A DNA stretch of 28,302 nucleotides from DASTGO01 sp035719045 (GTDB lineage: Bacteria; Actinomycetota; Actinomycetes; Actinomycetales; Kineosporiaceae): contig DASTGO010000293.1 of the NCBI GenBank assembly GCA_035719045.1, positions 1 through 28,302 of the forward strand, written 5' to 3'. The position numbers were made by a program, and so were the translations under genes. Shown here in pieces: positions 21,245 through 27,775 of the stretch; the stretch's first letter is position 1; each line of letters opens with the position of its first letter. The notes under the pieces are model-generated. The model was not told where the DNA came from and ran no database searches. It saw only the letters and a list, made by a program, of their open reading frames with translations.

Positions 21245-23251
21245 GTGTCCCTGCGCGCGCGGCTGGCGCTGGTACTGGCGAGCGTGATGGCCGCCCCCCT
21301 GATCGCCGCCTGGGTGGCCGTCGGCGTCCTGGTCCCGCAGGTCACCGGCCGGGCGGCCCAGGCCGACGCGGACCGTGCGGTGGGCAGCATGGCCGTCGCC
21401 CTGGCCGAACGCTGTGCGGGACTGGCCGACGCGGCCCGGGCCACGGCCTTCGACCTGCGTGCCCGCCTGGTCACCGGGGCCACCCTCTCGGCGGCGGCCG
21501 CCGGGCAGGTCGACGGTTCGGTGTCCGAGAACCGGTCCGGGACCACCGTCGTGGTGCTCGGCGCGGATGGCCGGCTGCTGTCCGCGGCGGGTCCGCTGGC
21601 CGCCTCGCTGGACGCCCGGGCGGTGGCTGCCGCAGCCTCCGCCTCCTGCACCCGCAGGCAGGCCGTCGCCGGGCATCCGACCCTGCTGGCCGAGAGCGTT
21701 CCGGTCACCGACGGCCGCGGCGAGGTCGCCCGCGCGGTCACCGTCCAGGCGCTGGACGCCGCCGCGCTGTCCGACCTCATGGACCGGCTCGGGCTGGCGG
21801 GAGGGGTGGCCCTGCTCGGCACGGCGCCGGCCGGCGGGCGGCCCGGGGTGGTCGCGGCCTCCGGCGGGCCGGAGCAGGCCGCGGTCCTGGACGAGGTGGC
21901 GCAGGGCAACCAGTCCGGCCGGACCGGGGGGCTGAGTTTCCGGGTGGAGCCTGCCCCGGCCGGGGTGCCCTACCAGATCCTTGCGGTCCGGCAGGTGCCC
22001 GGCGCCGCCCTGCAGTGGACCCTGATGCTCGTCCTGCTGGCCGCGATGGGACTGTCGATGGTCCTGGTCCGGGTGCTGGCCGACCGGCTGACCCAGCCGC
22101 TGGCCCTGCTCACCGCGACCGCCGAGCAGTTGGGCGCAGGGCACCTGGACGCCCGGGTCGGTCCGGTTCCCGGCGGCGGTGAGGTGGCCAGCCTGGCCTG
22201 CGCGGTCGACTCCATGGCCGGCCAGCTGCAGGCGAAGCTCGGTGAGCTGGAGGCCAGCCGGGATGCGCTGCTGGACACCTTCGACCGGTTCGGTGAGGCG
22301 CTGGGCCGGACCCATGACATCGACGGCCTGCTCTACACCGTGGTCGAGGCCGCGATGCGCGGGGCGGACGGGGTCGTCGGCACGGCGCTGCTGGGGGATG
22401 CCCGGGGGCTGGAGGAGCGGGTCTCGGCGGTCCGGGAGGGTGGTCCGCCGGCGGTGATCGCGGCCCTGGACGATCTGGCCCGGCTGGCCGCGGAGGCGGT
22501 CCGGCGCGGGGAGTCCGCCCTGGTCGACGCACTGCCGTCGGCCGGACCGGCGATCGCTGTCCCGATGGAGCGGGATGGGCGGACCATCGGTGCGCTGGCC
22601 GTCGCCCGGGCGGACGGGTCCGTCCCGCTGGATGCCGCCGCCGCCCATGCCGTCGAGGCCCTGGCCGCCCATGTCGGGACCGCGGTGTCGAACGTCCGCG
22701 CGCATGAGGAGACCCGCCGGCAGTCGGTCACGGATCCGCTGACCGGGACCGGCAATTTCCGGCAGCTGACCACCACGCTGAACCGGGAGGTCGAACGGGC
22801 GACCCGGTTCACCCGCCCGCTGTCCGTCCTCATGCTCGACCTGGACCATTTCAAGCAGGTCAACGACACCCAGGGACATGCGTTCGGCGACGCGGTGCTG
22901 CGCGAGTTCGCCCACCGGCTGACCAACTGCCTGCGCGAGGTGGACGTGGTGGCCCGCTACGGCGGGGAGGAGTTCGCGGTGGTGCTGCCGGAGACCGATG
23001 CCTCCGGGGCGTCCGCCGTGGCCACCCGCATCGTGGGGGCGATCCGCAGCCAGCCGTTCGAGTCCCTCGGGCACGTCCGCGCCGTCACGGTCTCGGTCGG
23101 CATCGCTTCCTTTCCCGACCACGGCCGGTCCGCCGCGGAGGTGATGCGGGCCGCCGACGGTGCGCTGTACGCGGCGAAGCGGTCCGGTCGCGACCGGTGG
23201 TGCCTCGCCGGGAGTGCAGGTGAAGGCAAATCCTTGACGATGGCTCGATAG
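21245..23251 (+). CDS. membrane diguanylate cyclase: extracellular sensor-HAMP-GAF-GGDEF
   Basis: The enzyme makes cyclic di-GMP from two GTP at the inner face of the membrane. In the 668-residue product TM1 is at about 8-28, then an extracytoplasmic region of some 225 residues (Cache-like, with TTVVVLGADGRLLSAAGPL), TM2 near 257-281 (WTLMLVLLAAMGLSMVLV), HAMP to about 335 (LTQPLALLTATAEQLGAGHLDARV), a coiled linker, a GAF-like domain (about 345-485), and GGDEF to the end. The active motif is GGEEF (573-577). The metal/nucleotide segment is LMLDLDHFKQVNDTQGHAFGD. Arg564-Glu-Val-Asp567, five residues before GGEEF, is the RxxD inhibitory site, so product feedback is expected. GTG 21245 has GGAGGG 4 bases upstream; frame extension to 21152 lacks such support. 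It is divergent from the 5-FTHF ligase gene. Confidence 0.92.
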   Translation: MSLRARLALVLASVMAAPLIAAWVAVGVLVPQVTGRAAQADADRAVGSMAVALAERCAGLADAARATAFDLRARLVTGATLSAAAAGQVDGSVSENRSGTTVVVLGADGRLLSAAGPLAASLDARAVAAAASASCTRRQAVAGHPTLLAESVPVTDGRGEVARAVTVQALDAAALSDLMDRLGLAGGVALLGTAPAGGRPGVVAASGGPEQAAVLDEVAQGNQSGRTGGLSFRVEPAPAGVPYQILAVRQVPGAALQWTLMLVLLAAMGLSMVLVRVLADRLTQPLALLTATAEQLGAGHLDARVGPVPGGGEVASLACAVDSMAGQLQAKLGELEASRDALLDTFDRFGEALGRTHDIDGLLYTVVEAAMRGADGVVGTALLGDARGLEERVSAVREGGPPAVIAALDDLARLAAEAVRRGESALVDALPSAGPAIAVPMERDGRTIGALAVARADGSVPLDAAAAHAVEALAAHVGTAVSNVRAHEETRRQSVTDPLTGTGNFRQLTTTLNREVERATRFTRPLSVLMLDLDHFKQVNDTQGHAFGDAVLREFAHRLTNCLREVDVVARYGGEEFAVVLPETDASGASAVATRIVGAIRSQPFESLGHVRAVTVSVGIASFPDHGRSAAEVMRAADGALYAAKRSGRDRWCLAGSAGEGKSLTMAR

Positions 23252-23405
23252 CCTCGTCCCCTGGGGTTGTATCGGGCACGGTTCCGGCGGCGCGGCAGGG
23301 GCTGAGGGGGGGCCTCCGGCCGTACTCCCGGCGGGCGTCCCGGCGCCCTCCGTTCGGTGTCCGTGCCGGTGGGTGCGGCGTCGTGAGGACTAGATGGGAG
23401 CACGC

Positions 23406-24383
23406 ATGACGGGCGTCACCGGGGCTGGGGAACGCACGCTCGGCCCGGTCATCACCAAGGCGGTCATCCCCGCGGCCGGGCTCGGCACCAGGTTCCTGCC
23501 GGCCACCAAGGCCACCCCGAAGGAGATGCTGCCGGTGGTGGACAAGCCGGCGATCCAGTACGTCGTCGAGGAGGCCGTGTCCGCCGGCCTGTCCGACGTC
23601 CTGATGATCACCGGCCGCAACAAGCGTTCGCTGGAGGACCACTTCGACCGCGCCTCGGAACTCGAGGCCACGTTGGAGGCCAAGGGGGACAGCCTCCGGC
23701 TGGCCAGGGTGCAGAAGTCGAACGTGCTCGCCGACATCCACTACACCCGGCAGGGGGACCCGCGTGGTCTCGGCCACGCCGTCCTGTGCGCGGCCGCCCA
23801 CGTCGGTCGGGAACCGTTCGCCGTACTGCTCGGTGACGACCTCATCGACGAGCGGGACCCCTTGCTCGGCCGGATGATCCACGTCCAGCGCCGCACCCAG
23901 GGCAGCGTGGTCGCCCTGATGGAGGTGCCGCGGGAGCAGGTCCACCTGTACGGCTGCGCGGCCGTCCAGGAGACCGGCGAACAGGACGTGGTCCGGGTCA
24001 CCGGGATGGTCGAGAAGCCCGACCCGTTGGAGGCACCGAGCAACCTCGCGGTGATCGGCCGGTACGTGCTGCACCCGTCGGTGTTCGAGGTGCTGCGCAA
24101 CACCGAACCCGGCCGGGGCGGGGAGATCCAGCTCACCGACGCCCTGCAGACGCTGGCCACCCGGGCCGGGGAGCCGGGCGGAGGGGTGTATGGGGTGATC
24201 TTCCGGGGCCGGCGCTACGACACCGGTGACCGGCTGGACTACCTGAAGGCTGTGGTGCAGCTCGCCTGCGAGCGCCCTGATCTCGGGCCGGAGTTCCGTG
24301 GCTGGCTGCGCCGGTACGTGGGCAGCATGGGTGCCGAGGTGCCGGTCGGGGAGTCGGTGGGCAGCGGGGTCGGGCTCGGCTGA
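23406..24383 (+). CDS. galU: UTP-glucose-1-phosphate uridylyltransferase GalU
   Basis: GalU makes UDP-glucose from UTP and glucose-1-phosphate, the donor for cell-envelope glycans, trehalose and other sugars. The 325-residue product has the nucleotidyltransferase signature VIPAAGLGTRFLPATKATPKEMLPVVDKP near the start, QGDPRGLGHAVLCA, VLLGDDLID, GMVEKPDP (the sugar-phosphate contact), LHPSVFEVL and RRYDTGDRLDYLKA. These are complete. ATG 23406 has GGGAG 5 bases upstream. ATG 23394, four codons earlier in frame, has GAGGA at similar spacing and cannot be excluded. It corresponds to Rv0993 and opens the galU-glp-moaC-mog run, separated from glp by 108 bp with a hairpin. Confidence 0.94.
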   Translation: MTGVTGAGERTLGPVITKAVIPAAGLGTRFLPATKATPKEMLPVVDKPAIQYVVEEAVSAGLSDVLMITGRNKRSLEDHFDRASELEATLEAKGDSLRLARVQKSNVLADIHYTRQGDPRGLGHAVLCAAAHVGREPFAVLLGDDLIDERDPLLGRMIHVQRRTQGSVVALMEVPREQVHLYGCAAVQETGEQDVVRVTGMVEKPDPLEAPSNLAVIGRYVLHPSVFEVLRNTEPGRGGEIQLTDALQTLATRAGEPGGGVYGVIFRGRRYDTGDRLDYLKAVVQLACERPDLGPEFRGWLRRYVGSMGAEVPVGESVGSGVGLG

Positions 24384-24422
24384 CCGCGGCGGTCCGGCGG
24401 CAACTCGGTTGCGAGGGCAGCT

Positions 24423-24441
24423 CCGTCCGGACAACGGACGG
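24423..24441. terminator. hairpin between galU and moeA/glp
   Basis: CCGTCC and GGACGG form a 6-bp stem with a 7-base loop, 40 bp after the galU stop. No T-run follows. It could end or attenuate transcription from galU. Confidence 0.4.
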
Positions 24442-24491
24442 GTCGGAGGGCGGAAGGGACGGTCGGCGGTGTACGGCGACATGAGCCGGCG

Positions 24492-25718
24492 GTGAAGCCG
24501 GTCGAGGAACACCTCGCGGAATGTCTGGCGGCGGTGCAGGTACTGCCGCCGGCCTGGCTGGCCCCCCTCGACGCCCTGGACTGTGTTCTGGCCGAGGACG
24601 TGGTGTCCGCGGTGGACCTGCCCTCCTTCGACAACTCCTCGATGGACGGGTACGCGGTCACCATCCCGGACGTCGCCGCGGTGGGGGAGGGCCGTCCCGT
24701 CACCCTGCCGGTGACCGCGGACATTCCCGCGGGAAGTACCGGGCGGCAACGGATTTCGCCGGGGACCACGGCGCGGATCATGACCGGCGCCCCGGTGCCG
24801 GCCGGGGCCGACGCCGTGGTCCCCGTGGAGTGGACCGACGGCGGGGCCGACCGGGTGGAGATCCGGCAGGCCCCGTCCGCCGGCCAGTACGTCCGGACCG
24901 CCGGCGACGACGTGCGGGCCGGGCAGACCGTGCTGACGGCGGGCACCCGGCTCAGCCCGCGGCATGTCGGACTGCTGGCGGCGGTCGGCCGCAGCCGGGT
25001 CCTGGTCCGGCCCCGGCCCCGGGTGGTGGTGATCTCCACGGGCAGCGAGCTGATGGAGCCCGGCCGGCCGCTGGGCCACGGCCAGGTCTACGACTCCAAC
25101 GGGTACGCCCTGGCCGCGGCGGCCCTGGAGGTCGGGGCGATCGCCCGGCATGTCGGGATCGTCGCCGACGACGCCCGGGAACTGCTGGCCCTGCTGGAGG
25201 ACCAGCTCACCCGGGCGGACCTCATCGTCACCAGTGGCGGGGTCAGCGCCGGCGCCTACGACACGGTGAAGGAGGTCCTCTCGCAGCTGGGCACCGTCCG
25301 GTTCGACAAGGTCGCCATGCAGCCGGGCATGCCGCAGGGTTTCGGCACGGTCGGGCCGGGCGGGACGCCGATCTTCACCCTGCCCGGCAACCCGGTCAGC
25401 TCGATGGTGTCCTTCGAGGTCTTCGTCCGGCCGGTGATCCGCAAGATGTGGGGGGAGTCCGGCCTGCACCGGCACTCGCTGGTGGCCGAGGCGACGCAGG
25501 ACTGGCGGTCGCCGGAGGGGAAGCGGCAGTTCGTCCGGGCCCGGCTGGAGCGTCGGCAGGACGGGGTCGCCCTGGTGACACCGATCGGGGGCCAGGGCTC
25601 ACATCTGGTCGCCGATCTCGCCGAGGCGACCTGTCTGGCCGTGGTGCCCGAGGACGTGACGCAGGTGCGGACCGGTGACAGCCTGCGCTGCCTGCTGCTG
25701 GACCGGGGACGCCGGTGA
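24492..25718 (+). CDS. moeA: MoeA-family protein (molybdopterin molybdotransferase or cell-division Glp)
   Basis: This 408-residue protein has the complete MoeA/gephyrin-E fold. The N-terminal part has LPSFDNSSMDGYAV and GRQRISPGTTARIMTGAPVPAGADAVVPVE. The central MoCF-binding domain has VVVISTGSELMEPG, YDSNGYAL and TSGGVSAGAYDTVKEVL. The PGNPVSSMVSFEVFVRP segment precedes the C-terminal barrel. MoeA inserts molybdate into adenylated molybdopterin. At the equivalent locus of Corynebacterium the protein is Glp, which binds FtsZ and the membrane protein GlpR in cell division; GlpR is encoded 2 kb downstream here. Either role, or both, is possible. The GTG start fits the usual N-terminus (KPVEEHLAECLAAV). 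Its ribosome site is weak. It ends in a GTGA overlap with moaC, so the two are translationally coupled. Confidence 0.9.
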   Translation: MKPVEEHLAECLAAVQVLPPAWLAPLDALDCVLAEDVVSAVDLPSFDNSSMDGYAVTIPDVAAVGEGRPVTLPVTADIPAGSTGRQRISPGTTARIMTGAPVPAGADAVVPVEWTDGGADRVEIRQAPSAGQYVRTAGDDVRAGQTVLTAGTRLSPRHVGLLAAVGRSRVLVRPRPRVVVISTGSELMEPGRPLGHGQVYDSNGYALAAAALEVGAIARHVGIVADDARELLALLEDQLTRADLIVTSGGVSAGAYDTVKEVLSQLGTVRFDKVAMQPGMPQGFGTVGPGGTPIFTLPGNPVSSMVSFEVFVRPVIRKMWGESGLHRHSLVAEATQDWRSPEGKRQFVRARLERRQDGVALVTPIGGQGSHLVADLAEATCLAVVPEDVTQVRTGDSLRCLLLDRGRR

Positions 25719-26239
25719 ACGAGGACGGGATGAGCGGGGACCGGATGGACGAGAGCCGCACCGACGGCGGGCAGCCCCGGCTGACCCATGTCGACGCTCG
25801 CGGCCAGGCCCGGATGGTCGACGTGTCCGGCAAACAGGTCACCGCCAGGGAGGCCACCGCGGTCGGCCGGGTGCTGGTGTCCCCGGAGGTGGTCGGGCTG
25901 CTGCGCGGCGAGGGGGTGCCGAAGGGGGACGCCCTCGCGGTGGCCCGGCTGGCCGGGATCCAGGCGGCCAAGCGGACCCCCGACCTGGTGCCGCTGGCGC
26001 ACCCGGTCGCGGTGCACGGCGTGGTGGTGGACCTCGAGGTGGCTGATGACGGGGTGGACATCCGGGCCACCGTCCGGACCGCCGACCGGACCGGAGTCGA
26101 GATGGAGGCGCTGACCTGCGTGAGCGTCGCCGCCCTGGCCCTGGTGGACATGGTCAAGGCGGTGGACAAGCAGGCCGTGATCACGGGGGTCCGGGTGGTG
26201 GCCAAGAGCGGCGGACGGTCCGGGGACTGGCGGGCATGA
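25715..26239 (+). CDS. moaC: cyclic pyranopterin monophosphate synthase MoaC
   Basis: MoaC works after MoaA in the first step of molybdenum-cofactor synthesis, turning the GTP-derived intermediate into cyclic pyranopterin monophosphate. The 174-residue product has MVDVSGKQVTAREATAVG, GDALAVARLAGIQAAKRTPDLVPLAHPV, and VEMEALTCVSVAALALVDMVKAVDKQAVITGVRVVAKSGGRSGDW, all MoaC hallmarks including the conserved Lys/Asp catalytic region. GTG 25715 overlaps the moeA stop (GTGA) with GGGGA upstream. ATGs at 25730 and 25745 also have ribosome-like sites, and the homologous part starts only at about residue 24, so a shorter protein is possible. The stop lies in a 14-bp duplication shared with the next gene. 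Confidence 0.93.
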   Translation: MNEDGMSGDRMDESRTDGGQPRLTHVDARGQARMVDVSGKQVTAREATAVGRVLVSPEVVGLLRGEGVPKGDALAVARLAGIQAAKRTPDLVPLAHPVAVHGVVVDLEVADDGVDIRATVRTADRTGVEMEALTCVSVAALALVDMVKAVDKQAVITGVRVVAKSGGRSGDWRA

Positions 26240-26254
26240 GGGGGCGGGCATGAG
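26229..26254. repeat. 14-bp-period duplication across the moaC stop and mog start
   Basis: GGCGGGCATGAG occurs at 26229-26240 and 26243-26254. Copy one holds the moaC TGA (within ATGA) and copy two the mog ATG. An original ATGA stop/start overlap probably became a 10-bp gap by duplication. Confidence 0.85.
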
Positions 26255-26771
26255 CGAGGGGCAGGAGCACGTCGAGCCGCTGGGCCGGGCGCTGGTGGTG
26301 ACCGCATCCAACCGGGCCTCCGCCGGGGTGTACGCCGACACCGGCGGGCCGGTCCTGGTCGCCGGGCTGCGAGACCTGGGGTTCGCCGTCGACGGGCCGG
26401 TCGTGGTCCCGGACGGCGATCCGGTCCTGGCCGCCCTGCGCGACGCCGTCGACGGTGGCTACGACGTGGTGCTGACCACCGGCGGGACCGGCCTGTCGCC
26501 GACCGACCGCACCCCGGAGGCCACCCTGCAGGTGGTCGACCGGCTGGTCCCCGGCATCGCGGACGCGGTCCGGGCGTACGGGGTGGGTCACGGGGTGCCG
26601 ACCGCGGCGCTGTCCCGCGGGGTGGCCGGCCTGGCCGGGAGAACCCTGATCGTCAACCTGCCCGGGTCGCGCGGAGGGTGCGCCGACGGGATCGCCGTGC
26701 TGCGGGAGGTCCTCGCGCATGCGGTCCACCAGATCCGCGGCGGCGACCACCCGCGGCCGGCCGGGGACTGA
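26250..26771 (+). CDS. mog: MogA/MoaB-type molybdopterin adenylyltransferase family
   Basis: Members activate molybdopterin by adenylation before metal insertion by MoeA. The 173-residue product has the MoCF-binding fold: ALVVTASNRASAGVYADTGGPVL, the nucleotide/MPT-binding TTGGTGLSPTDRTPEAT, and VNLPGSRGGCADGIAVL. ATG 26250 has AGGGGG about 5 bases upstream and begins 10 bp after moaC. Together with the upstream genes it forms a moeA-moaC-mog unit. M. tuberculosis calls the nearby homologue MoaB2 (Rv0984), so the mogA/moaB naming is arbitrary. No molybdoenzyme is encoded in this window. Confidence 0.92.
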   Translation: MSEGQEHVEPLGRALVVTASNRASAGVYADTGGPVLVAGLRDLGFAVDGPVVVPDGDPVLAALRDAVDGGYDVVLTTGGTGLSPTDRTPEATLQVVDRLVPGIADAVRAYGVGHGVPTAALSRGVAGLAGRTLIVNLPGSRGGCADGIAVLREVLAHAVHQIRGGDHPRPAGD

Positions 26772-26808
26772 CCGGCCGGTCCGGCTGCCCGCCCGTCCGG
26801 TGCGGTGA

Positions 26809-26814
26809 CAGACT
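26809..26814 (+). promoter_or_regulatory. candidate -10 CAGACT before the acetyltransferase gene
   Basis: CAGACT, 7-base spacer, ATG 26822. The hexamer is a weaker match than the TAnnnT sites, but no ribosome site precedes the ATG. Confidence 0.35.
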
Positions 26815-26821
26815 GCGACCC

Positions 26822-27472
26822 ATGAGCGCGTCCCAGGGCTGGCTGTGGCCGGTGGAGCTGCGGGAAGGCGGCGTCGCCCTGCGGCCGATGCGGCGCAGGG
26901 ACGCCCGGCGCTGGCGTTCGGTGCGCGCGGCCAACGCCGAGTGGCTGGCCCCCTGGGAGGCCACCAACCCCGACCCCGCCGGGCCAGCCCCCACCTACGG
27001 GCAGATGGTCCGCGCCTTCGCCCGGGAGGCCCGGGCCGGACGGATGCTGCCGTTCGCCGTCGACCTGCACGGCGAGCTCGTCGGCCAGATCACCGTCTCG
27101 GGGCTGACCGGCGGTTCGCTGCGGTCGGGGCAGATCGGGTACTGGGTGGACCGCAGTGTCGCCGGGCGAGGGGTGATCCCGACCTCCGTCGCCATGGCCA
27201 CCGACCACTGCTTCTTCACCCTGGGGATGCACCGGATGGAGGTCAACATCCGGCCGGAGAACCGGGCCAGCCTGCGGGTGGTGGAGAAGCTCGGGTTCCG
27301 TCCGGAGGGGCTGCGCAAGCGGTACCTGCACATCGACGGGGCGTGGCGGGACCATCTGACCTTCGCGCTCACCGTCGAGGACGTCCCCGGCGGGCTGCTG
27401 CCGCGGTGGCGCGCGCTGGCCGCCGACCTGGCCCATGACCGGGCCGAGCAGGAGGGCCGGGCCTCTGGCTGA
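26822..27472 (+). CDS. rimJ: RimJ/RimL-family GNAT N-acetyltransferase
   Basis: This 216-residue cytoplasmic GNAT protein transfers acetyl from acetyl-CoA to an amine, by family usually a protein N-terminus. It has VALRPMRRRDARRWRSVRAANAEWLAPWEAT at the start, the central beta strands (LVGQITVSGLTGGSLRSGQIGYWVD), the CoA-binding stretch VAGRGVIPTSVAMATDHCF, and MHRMEVNIRPENRASLRVVEKLGFRPEGLRKRYLHIDG, typical of RimJ. The substrate is unproven. ATG 26822 follows a CAGACT hexamer by 7 bases; the in-frame region before it is not homologous. It corresponds to Rv0995 and precedes glpR/sepX, as in other Actinobacteria. Its stop codon lies in a 25-bp sequence repeated 71 bp downstream. Confidence 0.92.
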   Translation: MSASQGWLWPVELREGGVALRPMRRRDARRWRSVRAANAEWLAPWEATNPDPAGPAPTYGQMVRAFAREARAGRMLPFAVDLHGELVGQITVSGLTGGSLRSGQIGYWVDRSVAGRGVIPTSVAMATDHCFFTLGMHRMEVNIRPENRASLRVVEKLGFRPEGLRKRYLHIDGAWRDHLTFALTVEDVPGGLLPRWRALAADLAHDRAEQEGRASG

Positions 27473-27551
27473 GCCGGGCCGTGGCTGCGGCGGACCGATG
27501 CGACGGAACCCGTCCCTGGGACCGGTGCCGGGCCTCTGCCTGAGCCGGGCC
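27456..27551. repeat. 25-bp direct repeat containing the rimJ-type stop codon
   Basis: Copies at 27456-27480 and 27527-27551 differ at one base and are 71 bp apart. The first carries the real TGA (27470-27472); the second repeats the same context in non-coding DNA. Confidence 0.85.
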
Positions 27552-27600
27552 GGAGCACCTGCCGGAGGCCGGCCGTCCGCCGAACGTCCCGGGGCCGGTC

Positions 27601-27631
27601 CGTCGAACACGCTATGTCGCCATGTTCGACG
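27601..27631. promoter_or_regulatory. inverted repeat CGTCGAACA-N13-TGTTCGACG
   Basis: Perfect 9-bp arms (27601-27609 and 27623-27631) lie around a 13-bp centre, about 145 bp before the GlpR/SepX start. The half-site TCGAACA resembles an actinobacterial SOS half-site, but the spacing is wrong for LexA. It may be an operator for another dimeric regulator, or a hairpin. Confidence 0.5.
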
Positions 27632-27761
27632 CTGCGTCAAGATCTCCCCAGGAGCGGGTGGCCGAGGCCCACGAATCGCCGCCGGGCGTCGCCACCGAAC
27701 CTGTCGCAGACTCCTGGGCGACACACCCCTGACGGTGCGTGAGCTGGGCTGCCGAGCCTTC

Positions 27762-27767
27762 TACCGT
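27762..27767 (+). promoter_or_regulatory. -10 element TACCGT of glpR/sepX
   Basis: TACCGT, 8-base spacer, GTG 27776. The spacer also contains GGAG three bases from the GTG, so leaderless and leadered readings are both possible. Confidence 0.4.
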
Positions 27768-27775
27768 CGGAGTCC

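Larger units (their letters stand above)
27473..27775. other. gene-free stretch upstream of glpR/sepX
   Basis: No credible gene on either strand. It holds the second copy of the 25-bp repeat, a 9-bp-arm dyad (27601-27631), a somewhat AT-richer patch, and a TACCGT hexamer just before the next start. It is probably the regulatory region of glpR/sepX. Confidence 0.55.

Noticed and set aside
24481..24495. Four-codon leader peptide (ATG AGC CGG CGG TGA) overlapping the moeA start
   Set aside because: It overlaps the GTG start neatly, but so short a frame is expected by chance and no ribosome site precedes it.
27601..27631. LexA (SOS) box
   Set aside because: Half-sites look similar, but GAAC and GTTC are 15 bases apart instead of 4.
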